Source of the DNA: Bombilactobacillus mellifer | GTDB lineage: Bacteria; Bacillota; Bacilli; Lactobacillales; Lactobacillaceae | DNA length: 64,000 nt | Direction: 5' to 3' | Assembly (NCBI RefSeq): GCF_000970795.1 | Contig: NZ_KQ034028.1 | Location: 1,159,304 to 1,223,303 of the forward strand | In this document: piece by piece, positions 18,329-27,974 of the stretch | Position numbering within the stretch: position 1 is the stretch's first letter | How the letters are laid out: each line of letters opens with the position of its first letter | Translations under genes and position numbers: made by a program | The notes under the pieces: generated by a model | Databases searched by the model: none | What the model was told of the DNA's origin: nothing | Seen by the model: only the letters and a program-made list of their open reading frames with translations

Positions 18329-19141
18329 CTATCCAAAATGTCCTGAAATATAATCTTCAGTTAATTGAATTTTAGGTCGAGTAAAAATTTTTCTGGTTTC
18401 ATCATATTCAATCATTTGTCCCAAATGAAAGAAGGCTGTATAGTCACTCACCCGTCCGGCTTGTTGCATGCTATGTGTAACTATAATAATTGTATAGTGT
18501 TTTTTTAATTCTTGCATCGTATTTTCAATGTTCGCAGTGGAAATGGGATCCAAAGCACTCGCTGGTTCATCCATTAATAAAATATCCGGCTGCATCGCAA
18601 TCGCTCGTGCAATACATAAGCGCTGCTGTTGCCCGCCTGACAAAGCCAAAGCACTTTTATTCAGATCATCTTTGACTTGATCCCACAAAGAAGCTTGCTT
18701 TAAAGTAGTCTCTACAATTTCCGCTAATTTTTGGCGATCATGTAATCCACGCCGTTCTAAAGCAAACGTAATATTTTCGCGAATGGATTTTGCGAATGGG
18801 TTGGGTCGTTGAAAGACCATGCCAATGTGTTTGCGCACTTCATAGACATCTACCGCCGGTGAATTAATATCAACATTGCGATACTTAATCTGACCTGTGA
18901 CGCGGGCATCAGCGATAGTGTCATTCATACGATTTAAAGATCGCAAATAAGTTGATTTCCCCGAACCGGAAGCGCCAATTAACGCGGTAATTTTGTAACG
19001 TTCAAATTGTAAACTAACACCATGCAGAGCTTCTTTAGTGCCATAACGTACTCGTAAATCATTAGTAAATAGAGCAATTTCATGTTCTTGTTCGTCTAAA
19101 TGTCGTGTAAATGTTGAAAATTTTTCTGTCAATTTATTCAC
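18329..19141 (-). CDS. pstB: Phosphate ABC transporter ATP-binding protein (first copy)
   Basis: This 270-aa PstB paralog carries about 20 extra N-terminal residues ahead of the nucleotide-binding domain. Walker A is GASGSGKSTYLR near residue 55, the signature LSGGQQQR near 168 and Walker B ILLMDEPASALDP. Its start overlaps the pstA stop region by 8 nt, coupling it to the permease. The two PstB proteins may form a heterodimer or serve under different conditions; the sequence cannot separate these. Confidence 0.94.
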   Translation of the reverse strand: MNKLTEKFSTFTRHLDEQEHEIALFTNDLRVRYGTKEALHGVSLQFERYKITALIGASGSGKSTYLRSLNRMNDTIADARVTGQIKYRNVDINSPAVDVYEVRKHIGMVFQRPNPFAKSIRENITFALERRGLHDRQKLAEIVETTLKQASLWDQVKDDLNKSALALSGGQQQRLCIARAIAMQPDILLMDEPASALDPISTANIENTMQELKKHYTIIIVTHSMQQAGRVSDYTAFFHLGQMIEYDETRKIFTRPKIQLTEDYISGHFG

Positions 19142-20018
19142 CCGTCATATGTTTATACAATTTATTGCCTAAATAACGTGCCAATACGTTAAACACTAGC
19201 ACCACCACCACTAAAACTAAAGAGGCTCCAGAAGATACTGCACTAGCATCCGGAATTAAACCCTCAGAATTAACTTTCCAAATGTGCACTGCCAAAGTTT
19301 CAGCCGGACGAAGAGGATTTAAGGGGGAGGTCAAACTCAAAACGTTCCAGTTAGTAAAATCCAAAGGTGGTGCACTCTGACCTGCAGTATAAATTAGGGC
19401 AGCGGCTTCCCCAAAAACACGCCCAGCAGATAAAATAATCCCGGTAATAATTGCAGGCAGACATTCAGGAATGATTACATGCACTACTGTCTCCCAACGC
19501 GATAGACCTAAGGCCAAACCAGCTTCTCGTTGACTCAAAGATACTGTTTGTAAGGCATCTTCCATGCTGCGCACTAATAACGGTAAATTAAAAATCGTTA
19601 AAGTTAAAGCTCCAGATAAGATCGAAAAACTTAACTTAAACTGGACTACAAACACTAAGAAGCCAAACAGTCCCACTACAATAGATGGCAAGGAACTAAG
19701 CACCTCAATGGCGGAACTAATCCAAGTAGTAACTCGAATATTTTGAGAATATTCAGATAAGTAAATAGCAATCCCCAAAGACAAAGGAATAGACACCAGC
19801 ATTGAAAGTACTAATAAATATAATGAATTGAATAACTGAGCTCCAATGCCTCCTCCACTTTGAAAGCTTTTGGCAGCACTAGTTAAGAAATGCCAATTTA
19901 CATAGGGCAATCCCGCCACTAAAATGTAGATTAAGAGGGCCATTAAAATCACAATGATTACACTGGACATTAAATAAATCACAAAAGTCATTAATTTATC
20001 AGCCTGTTTTGGATTCAT
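19134..20018 (-). CDS. pstA: Phosphate ABC transporter permease PstA
   Basis: This 294-aa inner-membrane permease has six predicted helices and the binding-protein-dependent transport (EAA) loop SQREAGLALGLSRWETVVHVIIP near residue 170, which docks PstB. It pairs with PstC. It starts 4 nt inside the pstC stop region and overlaps the first pstB by 8 nt. No missing segments. Confidence 0.95.
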   Translation of the reverse strand: MNPKQADKLMTFVIYLMSSVIIVILMALLIYILVAGLPYVNWHFLTSAAKSFQSGGGIGAQLFNSLYLLVLSMLVSIPLSLGIAIYLSEYSQNIRVTTWISSAIEVLSSLPSIVVGLFGFLVFVVQFKLSFSILSGALTLTIFNLPLLVRSMEDALQTVSLSQREAGLALGLSRWETVVHVIIPECLPAIITGIILSAGRVFGEAAALIYTAGQSAPPLDFTNWNVLSLTSPLNPLRPAETLAVHIWKVNSEGLIPDASAVSSGASLVLVVVVLVFNVLARYLGNKLYKHMTGE

Positions 20019-20935
20019 GATAAAGCACCTCGTTTAGCCAAATATTTAATGACAATATTAAATACTAAGGACATTAACAATAATAATAAAGCCAACGTCC
20101 ACAATGCATCATTTGAAGTGGTTCCCATGACTGTATTGCCCATATTCATGGTCAATACACTAGTTAATGTCGTGGAAGGGGAGGTTAAACTGCTAGGCAT
20201 CAAAATAGCATTACCAATGACCATTTGTACGGCTAAAGCTTCACCAAAGGCCCGTGACATGCCAAAAATTACCGCGGTCATAATTCCTGGAGCTCCGGCC
20301 CGTAAAGTGACTTTATAAATTGTTTGCCACCGCGTAGCCCCTAATGCCAGCGAAGCCTCACGATAGTAACGCGGTACAGCTTTGAGGGCATCTACAGTCA
20401 TGGAAGTGATTGTCGGTAAAATCATCACAAATAATACTAAGGCTCCTGCCAAGATACCAAAACCACTGCCGCCGGCAATTTTTTGTACAAACGGCACAAT
20501 CACGGCCAAACCGATAAAACCATAAACCACGGAGGGAATACCCACTAATAATTCAATTACTGGCTGCAAAATTTTATTACCTTTTTGTGGCGAAATTTCC
20601 GTCATAAAAATAGCCGCTGCAATCGCGAAGGGTGTCGCCACTAAAACTGCTAATAAAGTAACAGTAAACGAACCTACAATCATCGGTAAAGCACCGATCA
20701 CAGGTTGTCGGTGACTGTCGACTTTATCTGGAGACCAAGTGGTGCCACTAAAAAAACTCCACAAACTACCATGATCGTGAAAAAATAAAGTGAGTCCCTT
20801 CGTGGCAATAAACCCAAAAATAGCTAAAACTAAAAGAACAATCAATACCGTGCACAATTGCGTGATAAGTCTGCCTTTAGTTTCAATTTTAGCTGATAGT
20901 GAACGTTGTTTTAAATTTTTGGCAATCGGATCCAT
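20015..20935 (-). CDS. pstC: Phosphate ABC transporter permease PstC
   Basis: This 306-aa permease subunit has one N-terminal helix (about residues 25-48), a periplasm-side loop and five further helices. The EAA loop YREASLALGATRWQTIYKV lies near residue 190. It follows pstS by only 2 nt and overlaps pstA by 4 nt, so the permease subunits are translationally coupled. ATG start with AAGGAGTAGTT upstream. Confidence 0.95.
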   Translation of the reverse strand: MDPIAKNLKQRSLSAKIETKGRLITQLCTVLIVLLVLAIFGFIATKGLTLFFHDHGSLWSFFSGTTWSPDKVDSHRQPVIGALPMIVGSFTVTLLAVLVATPFAIAAAIFMTEISPQKGNKILQPVIELLVGIPSVVYGFIGLAVIVPFVQKIAGGSGFGILAGALVLFVMILPTITSMTVDALKAVPRYYREASLALGATRWQTIYKVTLRAGAPGIMTAVIFGMSRAFGEALAVQMVIGNAILMPSSLTSPSTTLTSVLTMNMGNTVMGTTSNDALWTLALLLLLMSLVFNIVIKYLAKRGALS

Positions 20936-20937
20936 AA

Positions 20938-21798
20938 CTACTCCTTACTGCTAACACGTCCGTGAGCATCTTGTTGATAACGCATTTGCTTCATGGGAAT
21001 ATAATGCATTTGACGTACTTCTTGTTCTTGAAATTGTTCGCTTAAAATAAATTTAATAAATTGTCGCGTTAATTTATTGGGATTTTTCGTAGTATATAGA
21101 TGTTCATAAGCCCAGATTTTCCAACGATTTTGGGCTACATTAGCGGTCGTCAATTTGATTTGATCAATGGCTAATGGCTTCAAATCCTGAGTTAAATAGG
21201 GCCAAGCAACATAACTAATCGCCCCGGGGGTATTTTTGACAATTTGACGTACCATACCACTTGAATCTTGTTCTGGCGCTTTTTTAAAAGGTTGTCCTTG
21301 CATAACCTGTTGTTCAAAAATCATTCGAGTCCCGCTACCTTGAGCACGATTAATGATTGTAATCGGCAATCGCGGCCCTCCAACTTGTTGCCAGTTGGTT
21401 ATTTTCCCCATAAAAATGGCCTGCAATTGAGTAGTGGACAAATTATTAAGAGGTACCTGCCGATTAACCACCGGCACTACCGCCACAACACATACTTTAT
21501 GATCAATTAAATTTTGCGCCTGAATGCCCTTTTTTTGTTCAGCAAAGACATCAGAGTTCCCAATGGCCACAGCTCCCTGTTGAATTTGAGCTAATCCGGT
21601 TCCACTACCACCACCTTGGACATTGATATAGGCCTGAGGATTTTTTTGACTATATTTTTCACCACCAGCTTCAATTAAGGGCTGCAAAGCCGAGGAGCCC
21701 ACCGCAGTAATGGTTTCTTGGCGATTATTAGCGTGGCTACATCCTGATAAACTGCTAATAACTCCCAGCAGCAATAATAGTTTCCCAAAGGTACGCAA
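20938..21798 (-). CDS. pstS: Phosphate-binding lipoprotein PstS
   Basis: This 286-aa substrate-binding protein captures phosphate outside the membrane and delivers it to PstCA. A signal peptide ends in the lipobox LSGC with Cys20, so Lgt-dependent lipidation is expected. Phosphate-contact segments are visible: VGSSALQPL near residue 33, GGGSGTG near 62 and QGSGTRM near 150. The start is a TTG with GGAGG 9 nt upstream. It opens the pst operon, 106 nt downstream of the degenerate kinase gene. Confidence 0.93.
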   Translation of the reverse strand: MRTFGKLLLLLGVISSLSGCSHANNRQETITAVGSSALQPLIEAGGEKYSQKNPQAYINVQGGGSGTGLAQIQQGAVAIGNSDVFAEQKKGIQAQNLIDHKVCVVAVVPVVNRQVPLNNLSTTQLQAIFMGKITNWQQVGGPRLPITIINRAQGSGTRMIFEQQVMQGQPFKKAPEQDSSGMVRQIVKNTPGAISYVAWPYLTQDLKPLAIDQIKLTTANVAQNRWKIWAYEHLYTTKNPNKLTRQFIKFILSEQFQEQEVRQMHYIPMKQMRYQQDAHGRVSSKE

Positions 21799-21904
21799 TA
21801 GTTTTAGCCTCCATCTACCCAGCTGAATAAAGCTGTAATACTAGTAGTAGTTTTCCTAACAAAATAACCTGCCTGAGAATGCCTAACAAGTTGCGTAATC
21901 TTAT
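21799..21904 (-). promoter_or_regulatory. pst operon upstream region with direct repeats
   Basis: The plus-strand octamer CCTAACAA occurs at 21855-21862 and again at 21882-21889, a 27-bp period. Palindrome TACTAGTA lies at 21839-21846, and on minus a TAGTAT there could be a -10. The repeats are placed where an activator of pstS would bind, but they do not match the Bacillus PhoP box clearly. Confidence 0.35.
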
Positions 21905-23569
21905 TTATAAAGGCAAATGAACTTGCACTGTTGTGCCCTGATTTAATTGACTAGTCAGGTTAATTGTCCCATTCAAAGCGGTCACTGCCTCGTGCACAAT
22001 GGCAAGACCTAAACCAGAACCAGTGGACTGTTTGTTAGCCCGATAAAAACGTTCAAAAACATGTTTTTGATCCGCAGGTGCAATGCCACATCCTGTATCT
22101 TGGATCTTAATTTCTAAATAGTTTTCCACTTCGTTATGATTAAGCTGGATTTGTAATTGCCCGTGGGCGCGATTGTACTTTACACCATTACTAATTAAAT
22201 TATGAAAAATTTGCGTCAACGCACTTGTATAAGAGCTAACCCAAACATTGCCTTGATAATCAGTTGTCACTTGCAAGTCTAATGCTGCTATTTTCGCTTG
22301 ATAATGTTTTAATTCTTGGTCGATTAATGCTTGAGTATTAATGCGATCCGGTAACGCATTGTTTTGTCGATCTAAAGTGGTTAATGTTTGTGAATCGGCT
22401 ATTAACTCATTTAAATTGTCTGCCGCACTTTTAATTTCTTGAACCTGCGACTCGCTGGCGGCAATGGTTTTCTCTGGTTGTTTTAATAATGTCGTACTCA
22501 AATTGATAATCTGCGTTACAGAGGGCTGTAACTCTTGACTAACATTGTCTACAAAATCAAGTTGCTGTTGTTCAATTTGACGACTAGGAGTTAAATCATA
22601 CAGGATAACAATCACTTGACGTTTTAAATCTTCATCGGAATGAGTTAACCGAATGACATTGGCATCAACATAGTGCTCTGAATCACCGTATAACTGAATT
22701 TGGCGATGATGATTGCGATTCTTGCGTAACGTATGTTCAATCATGCGACTTAAGGCGTAAGTTTGAATATCTTCAACAAAAGGATGTGGTTCATTAGAAA
22801 TATTCACTCCTAAAATCAAAGCCATGGCTTGATTATGCAAAATGACATTGCCATCAGCATCCAACAACATAACTCCCACGGGTAAGTGGGCCATAAGTCC
22901 CTGAAAACGCCGTTTTAACAGCGCATTGTTTTCTACTAGACTGGCATTATGATGATCCAGTGCATTAACAGCATGAATTAATTCTGCGTAAGGAGTGTTG
23001 TCTTGAGTGACTAAAGAATCAGTTTGTTCATTTGCCTCAATGTTTTTCAGTTTACGAATAATGAGCTTCATATAACGCTCTCGCCGATACATTAAGCGAC
23101 CCTGAACAATTAACAAGATACCAGATAACACCCAATAAATTAAAGTAAAAATGACTACTAGATTCAGATTTTGACCGAGAGATTGGTATTTTTTGACTAT
23201 AATTTTTTGATGATTGGTCTGCAAATTGTCAAGTAAATAAAAAATATATTTACTTCCCTTAAAAGACTTAATTTGATAGGGATTGTTATTGGATACTTGT
23301 TCTTGTAACACTAAATCATGCACCTGATGTTGTAAAGCACCTTGAGGATGACGGGAATCTACCACAATTTGCAATTGATGATTTTGTGCCCAGGCATGCA
23401 AATAACGCTGATTATTTTCTTGATGTAAGTCTTGATAATCCTCCTTTAAAGTTTGTAAATGATGAATTTGAACTTGGGTCATAAAACGACTCAAAATAAA
23501 CATCGATAATAAATACAAAATTAATTGAATAGTTGCGGTTAAAACGACGATTCGATGCCGATATTTCAT
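21905..23569 (-). CDS. PhoR/PnpS-like sensor histidine kinase lacking the phosphoacceptor histidine
   Basis: Architecture matches a PhoR/PnpS phosphate sensor: first membrane helix, about 105-residue extracellular domain, second helix, HAMP-like linker, PAS domain (LPVGVMLLDADGN), then dimerisation and ATPase domains. The ATPase looks complete: N box HNLISNGVKYN, G1 DTGCGIAP, F box FERFYRANK and G2 GSGLGLAIVH. In the H box, however, the usual NVSHELKTP reads NVSQELQPS; the Gln codon is CAA at 22537-22535 and the conserved Thr-Pro is also lost. Autophosphorylation at the normal site should be impossible. No response regulator is adjacent, whereas PnpR or PhoP genes usually precede such kinases. 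ATG at 23569 has AAGGAAG upstream; a GTG three codons earlier is less likely. It follows prfB by 51 nt. Confidence 0.88.
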   Translation of the reverse strand: MKYRHRIVVLTATIQLILYLLSMFILSRFMTQVQIHHLQTLKEDYQDLHQENNQRYLHAWAQNHQLQIVVDSRHPQGALQHQVHDLVLQEQVSNNNPYQIKSFKGSKYIFYLLDNLQTNHQKIIVKKYQSLGQNLNLVVIFTLIYWVLSGILLIVQGRLMYRRERYMKLIIRKLKNIEANEQTDSLVTQDNTPYAELIHAVNALDHHNASLVENNALLKRRFQGLMAHLPVGVMLLDADGNVILHNQAMALILGVNISNEPHPFVEDIQTYALSRMIEHTLRKNRNHHRQIQLYGDSEHYVDANVIRLTHSDEDLKRQVIVILYDLTPSRQIEQQQLDFVDNVSQELQPSVTQIINLSTTLLKQPEKTIAASESQVQEIKSAADNLNELIADSQTLTTLDRQNNALPDRINTQALIDQELKHYQAKIAALDLQVTTDYQGNVWVSSYTSALTQIFHNLISNGVKYNRAHGQLQIQLNHNEVENYLEIKIQDTGCGIAPADQKHVFERFYRANKQSTGSGLGLAIVHEAVTALNGTINLTSQLNQGTTVQVHLPL

Positions 23570-23620
23570 AATTCTCACTTCCTTAATTGGGATGAGTCCA
23601 TCGTTTATCCAGCCGCCAAC

Positions 23621-24740
23621 TCATTGAGAATGACTTTGCTGTAACTGCCATTGCAAATAGGCATAAATAAAAGGATCCAACGCGCCATCCATCACTGCTT
23701 GACCATTACCAGTTTCGTAATTCGTCCGATGATCTTTGACCATAGTATATGGGTGAAAAACATAAGACCGGATTTGTGAGCCCCAGCCGATGTCTAATTG
23801 CTCGCCCTTCAGTTCTGCCTTATGCTGTTCTTGGGCGACTAATTGGCGCTGATATAATTTCGAACGTAACATTGACAAAGCTGTTTCACGATTTTGCAAT
23901 TGTGAACGCTGCGCCTGTGAACTGACTACAATGCCTGTCGGTAAATGCGTAATCCGCACTGCTGAGGAGGTTTTATTTATATGCTGTCCTCCCGCACCGC
24001 TCGCTCGAAAAACATCAATCCGTAAATCTTCAGGATGAATTTCGACTTCAATATTATCATCTAATTCAGGCATTACTTCAACAGAAGCAAAAGAAGTATG
24101 GCGTCGGCCGGCCGCATCAAAGGGTGAAATCCGCACTAATCGATGCACACCATGTTCTGAACGTAATAAACCATACGCATTGTGTCCTTTAATCAGCAGT
24201 GTAACACTTTTGAGACCAGCTTCTTCACCAGGCTGGTAATCTTCAACTTCGATTTGAAATTGATGATGTTCCGCCCATCTTTCATACATTCTTAACAACA
24301 TTGCCCCCCAATCTTGGGACTCGGTGCCCCCAGCTCCGGGATGAATTTCCAATAGCGCATTATTTTGATCATAAGGACGATTTAACAACATCGAAATTTC
24401 ATAAGCTTGCAAATCTGAATTTAACTTAGTTAAATTATGGGTTAAATCTTGTAGTAAATCTTGGTCCTGCGGATCACTTTCTAATAAATCACAGGCTACC
24501 TGAGCATCTGCCACTTGCTGGCGCAAATCTTGAAAATCATCATATTGTGATTTTAAAAGATTAGTCGTTTGAATCACCTGTTGTGCTTGCGTAGGATTAG
24601 ACCAAAAATCAGGCTGCATCATTAAATGTTCATTATTGGCAATTTTTTCTTGTAGGCTATCGAGGTCAAAGAGACCTCCCAAATTGTTGAATTTTGGCCG
24701 CTGCCTGAGTTACTTGATGTTTCATTTCTGATAGTTCCAT
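23621..24740 (-). CDS. prfB: Peptide chain release factor 2 (programmed +1 frameshift)
   Basis: RF2 terminates translation at UGA and UAA. The gene begins at ATG 24740, runs 24 codons to an in-frame TGA at 24668-24666, and resumes in the +1 frame (24740-24669 joined to 24667-23621) to give 372 aa. RF2 features are the SPF tripeptide in ISPFDAAGRRH and the catalytic GGQ in GAGGQHINKTSS. The interrupted frame is the autoregulatory frameshift of RF2 genes, not a mutation. It follows a secA terminator by about 20 nt and precedes the kinase gene. Confidence 0.95.
24665..24680 (-). other. prfB +1 programmed frameshift site
   Basis: On minus the sequence reads GGGAGGTCTCTTTGAC: a Shine-Dalgarno-like GGGAGG, then the slippery CTT followed by TGA C. 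The ribosome shifts +1 on CTT when RF2 is scarce. All canonical elements are present at the usual spacing. Confidence 0.95.
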
Positions 24741-24762
24741 AATAACTGTACCCCTTTTTATG

Positions 24763-24801
24763 AAAAAAGGCCGTTACAAAAACTTGTTTTGTGATCGACC
24801 T
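24763..24801 (-). terminator. Rho-independent terminator after secA, just before prfB
   Basis: On minus, AGGTCG pairs with CGGCCT (one G-U), enclosing a second stem ACAAAA/TTTTGT, followed by six U. It ends about 22 nt before the prfB ATG, leaving no room for a separate promoter, so prfB needs read-through or a promoter inside secA. Confidence 0.75.
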
Positions 24802-24821
24802 AATTATATTAATGTACCGCA

Positions 24822-27182
24822 CTAGCGTTGCGCATTTTGCCGAATTTCAGCTTTCATAAATAGCCGCGTTACGTCATACTCAATGTCCGCGATCATTTGC
24901 TCAAACTTCTGAAAGCCTTCTTCTTGATACTCTACCAGCGGATTCATCTGCCCATAGCCCCGCAGGCCAATGGATTGTCTTAATTGATCCATTTCATCAA
25001 TATGATTGGTCCAGTGCTCATCTACCACTCGTAAAATTACAACCTTTTCAAATTCTAGCATTTGGGCATCATTTTGTAATTGATTCTGTTTTAATTGGTA
25101 ATTATTTTGTACAAAGTTTTCAAAGAGACGATAAAGTTGCGGAATGGATTTTCCATTTAAATCCGCGCGCCTTAATTCTTTGGGACTCACTAACGCCGTA
25201 ATTGCAAAATCATATAAACCATCTAAATCCCAATTGGCGGGATCCCCATTAGTTCGAGAATCGACTTGACTTTTAATAGTCCGTTGAATCATTCCCAATA
25301 AGACATCTTTTAAACTATGTTCAGCGGTTATGACTTGCATCCGCTGCTTGTAAATTACTTCACGCTGTTCGCGCATGACATCGTCGTATTGTAAAGTATT
25401 TTTCCGCGTATCGTAATTGTTCCCTTCAACCCGCTTCTGGGCACCTTCTACTTGACGACTAATCATGCGGCTTTGAATTACCGCATCTTCATCTTCAACC
25501 TTCATAGCACTTAAAACTTTTTTGATACGTTCAGAGCCAAAACGTTTCATTAAATCGTCTTCCAGTGACATATAAAAAATGGTTTCCCCGGGATCACCTT
25601 GCCGTCCAGAACGACCCCGTAATTGGTTATCAATCCGTCGAGATTCATGCCGCTCTGTTCCGATTACGCACAAGCCACCCAACTCTTTCACGCCTGGGCC
25701 TAATTTAATATCAGTTCCCCGTCCAGCCATATTAGTAGCAATCGTGACCGCTCCCCGCTGACCGGCGCGGGAGATAATATCGGCTTCTTTAGCGTGATTC
25801 TTAGCATTTAAAACTGCATGTGGAATGTTTTCTTTTGTTAATCGTTCGGATAAATATTCGGAAGTTTCTACTGCCACTGTCCCCACTAAAATTGGCTGAC
25901 CTTTGGCATGACGTTGTTTGATATCTTGGACTACCGCATCAAATTTAGCTTTGAGAGTCGGGTATAATACATCGGGATGATCGATTCGGGCAATCGGCTT
26001 GTTGGTGGGAATAGAAATGACTTCCATATTATAAATTTCCCGAAATTCTTCTTCTTCAGTTTTGGCAGTTCCGGTCATGCCAGCTAATTTATCATACATC
26101 CGAAAGAAATTTTGATAAGTGATATTGGCCATGGTTTTCGTCTCATCTTGAATTGGTACCCCTTCTTTGGCCTCAATTGCTTGATGCAGTCCATCCGAGA
26201 ACCGACGTCCTTCCATGACCCGTCCGGTAAAAGAATCCACAATAAGAACTTTTTTATTGGAAACCACATAATCTTTATCACGTTCCATAATATAATTAGC
26301 CCGCAAAGATTGGTCAATATGATGGTTCAATAAAGTATTGTCAATATCGTACAAGTTATGAAGGCCAAAAGTTTTTTCACCTTTTTGAATACCACTTTCC
26401 GTTAAAACAATTGATTTAGTAGGCCAATCAATTTTATAGTCATCTTTTTTCAGCGATTTCACAAATCGATCAGCTCGTAAATACAAGGCGGTGGACTGTT
26501 CCGCCTGCCCTGAAATAATTAACGGGGTTCGTGCCTCATCAATTAAAATAGAGTCTACTTCATCCACAATGGCATAGTTGAGCGGGCGCTGTACCATTTG
26601 CTCCTGGTAGACCACCATATTATCACGTAAATAATCAAAACCTAATTCACTATTGGTAGAATAGGTTATATCACAATTATAGGCGGCTCTTTTTTCGTCC
26701 GAATTTTTGGAATTTAAATTTAAACCCACACTTAAACCTAACCAATTATATAAGCGACCCATTTCCGTAGCATCCCGTGAAGATAAATATTCATTCACAG
26801 TTACAACGTGTACTCCCTTGCCGGTCAAAGCATTTAAATAAACCGGTAAAGTGGCCGTTAAAGTCTTTCCTTCACCAGTCTTCATTTCGGCAATATTACC
26901 TTCATGCAGTGTAATACCACCAATTATCTGAACGTGAAACGGATATAATCCTAAAACTCGCTTTGCCGCTTCACGTACTGTTGCAAAAGCTTCCGGTAAA
27001 ATATCATCTAACGTTTCACCATTTTGTAAACGTCCTTTTAAGGCGGGCGTTTTTGCCTGCAAATCTGCATCCGAAAGCCGGGCATATTCATCACTATAAG
27101 CTTCCACCTTATTAGCAATTTTGCCCATACGTTTTACTTCACGTTTATCACTTTCGACCCATTTTTTAATTGGATTCACCAT
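24822..27182 (-). CDS. secA: Preprotein translocase ATPase SecA
   Basis: SecA is the motor that drives unfolded preproteins through SecYEG. The 786-aa protein has Walker [12 protein letters not shown] near residue 100, [15 protein letters not shown] (DEVD box) near 210, the helicase motif [12 protein letters not shown] near 490 and [13 protein letters not shown] near 525, plus the scaffold and wing domains. It ends at EIRQNAQR without the C-terminal cysteine zinc tail, as is usual in lactobacilli. ATG start. It is separated from hpf by a terminator. Confidence 0.97.
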   Translation of the reverse strand: MVNPIKKWVESDKREVKRMGKIANKVEAYSDEYARLSDADLQAKTPALKGRLQNGETLDDILPEAFATVREAAKRVLGLYPFHVQIIGGITLHEGNIAEMKTGEGKTLTATLPVYLNALTGKGVHVVTVNEYLSSRDATEMGRLYNWLGLSVGLNLNSKNSDEKRAAYNCDITYSTNSELGFDYLRDNMVVYQEQMVQRPLNYAIVDEVDSILIDEARTPLIISGQAEQSTALYLRADRFVKSLKKDDYKIDWPTKSIVLTESGIQKGEKTFGLHNLYDIDNTLLNHHIDQSLRANYIMERDKDYVVSNKKVLIVDSFTGRVMEGRRFSDGLHQAIEAKEGVPIQDETKTMANITYQNFFRMYDKLAGMTGTAKTEEEEFREIYNMEVISIPTNKPIARIDHPDVLYPTLKAKFDAVVQDIKQRHAKGQPILVGTVAVETSEYLSERLTKENIPHAVLNAKNHAKEADIISRAGQRGAVTIATNMAGRGTDIKLGPGVKELGGLCVIGTERHESRRIDNQLRGRSGRQGDPGETIFYMSLEDDLMKRFGSERIKKVLSAMKVEDEDAVIQSRMISRQVEGAQKRVEGNNYDTRKNTLQYDDVMREQREVIYKQRMQVITAEHSLKDVLLGMIQRTIKSQVDSRTNGDPANWDLDGLYDFAITALVSPKELRRADLNGKSIPQLYRLFENFVQNNYQLKQNQLQNDAQMLEFEKVVILRVVDEHWTNHIDEMDQLRQSIGLRGYGQMNPLVEYQEEGFQKFEQMIADIEYDVTRLFMKAEIRQNAQR

Positions 27183-27272
27183 TTATTTAAACTTCTCCCA
27201 TACATTCACAGAGTCTACCATATCGATAATATCTTATCATTTTAACACTAATAATCAAACTGCTAGTATCAT

Positions 27273-27304
27273 AAAAAAAGCTGGAACCGTTATATTGGTC
27301 CCAG
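27273..27304 (-). terminator. Rho-independent terminator of hpf
   Basis: On minus, CTGGGACC (27304-27297) pairs with GGTTCCAG (27288-27281) with one G-U, followed by C and seven U, 20 nt after the hpf stop. Confidence 0.82.
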
Positions 27305-27323
27305 ACTTAATTGCAATGTTTAA

Positions 27324-27872
27324 TTATTCTCCCGTTTCAATTAAACCATAACGGCCATCTTTACGCCGATAAACAATACTCGTTCCATTCGTATCTGCAT
27401 CTTCAAAAACGAAGAAATTATGACCTAACATATCCATTTGTAAAACTGCTTCTTGTGCATCCATTGGTTTTAAAGAAACATGTTTTGTCCGCACAATTGA
27501 TAAATCACTGTCAGATGCATCATTGGCATCATCGGGACCAATTAAATTAAAATCTTTGAGACCTTTTTCTCGCGATTTCCGATTTATTTTAGTCTTGTAT
27601 TTTCGAATTTGTCGTTCGAGTTTTTCAAATACGTCATCAATGCCTTTATACATATCCGCTTCCATTTTCTCAGCCCGCAAAATCAAATATGGTAACGGAA
27701 TTGTTACTTCAACTTTGGAATTTTTATTACCATAAACCTTTAAATTAACATGAGCAATAGGATTATCTGTTTCATTGAAATATTTATCTAAATTGTGTAA
27801 CCGTTTTTCTACATAACTACGAATAGCTGGTGTTACTTCAATATTTTCACCACGAACATTAATCTTTAACAT
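27324..27872 (-). CDS. hpf: Ribosome hibernation promoting factor, long form
   Basis: The 182-aa protein inactivates 70S ribosomes in stationary phase by occupying the decoding channel and dimerising them to 100S. The N-terminal S30AE domain (residues 1-100, starting LKINVRGENIEVT) is joined by a linker to the C-terminal dimerisation domain (about 125-182, with VRTKHVSLKPMDAQEAVLQM). An in-frame upstream start at 27947 would add 25 non-conserved residues; the ATG at 27872 has AAAGGGG upstream and fits the family. A good promoter lies at 27919-27947 and a terminator follows, so it is monocistronic. Confidence 0.95.
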   Translation of the reverse strand: MLKINVRGENIEVTPAIRSYVEKRLHNLDKYFNETDNPIAHVNLKVYGNKNSKVEVTIPLPYLILRAEKMEADMYKGIDDVFEKLERQIRKYKTKINRKSREKGLKDFNLIGPDDANDASDSDLSIVRTKHVSLKPMDAQEAVLQMDMLGHNFFVFEDADTNGTSIVYRRKDGRYGLIETGE

Positions 27873-27918
27873 TAAAATCGCCCCTTTACACTTCAGGACC
27901 AACTGTCCTTCTAAAATT

Positions 27919-27947
27919 ATTATAGATGCTTTAGTTTCCAAGAACAA
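27919..27947 (-). promoter_or_regulatory. Promoter of hpf
   Basis: On minus, -35 TTGTTC (27947-27942) and -10 TATAAT (27924-27919) are separated by 17 bp. The transcript starts with a small hairpin, AGGAC/GTCCT, before the ribosome-binding site. Confidence 0.7.
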
Positions 27948-27974
27948 CCCAAAAACTTTTACCCCACCCGATCT

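Noticed and set aside
17558-19141. A recent tandem duplication of pstB
   Set aside because: The two proteins are strongly diverged and differ in N-terminal length; a double pstB is common in lactobacilli.
22520-22550. Sequencing error explaining the missing kinase histidine
   Set aside because: The change is not isolated: the adjacent Thr-Pro is also replaced, and the frame is intact, so a genuine divergence is more likely, although resequencing could still settle it.
24622-24822. A 66-codon frame overlapping the start of prfB
   Set aside because: It is a reading frame across the prfB frameshift region. The genuine start (24740), TGA and +1 site explain the region fully.
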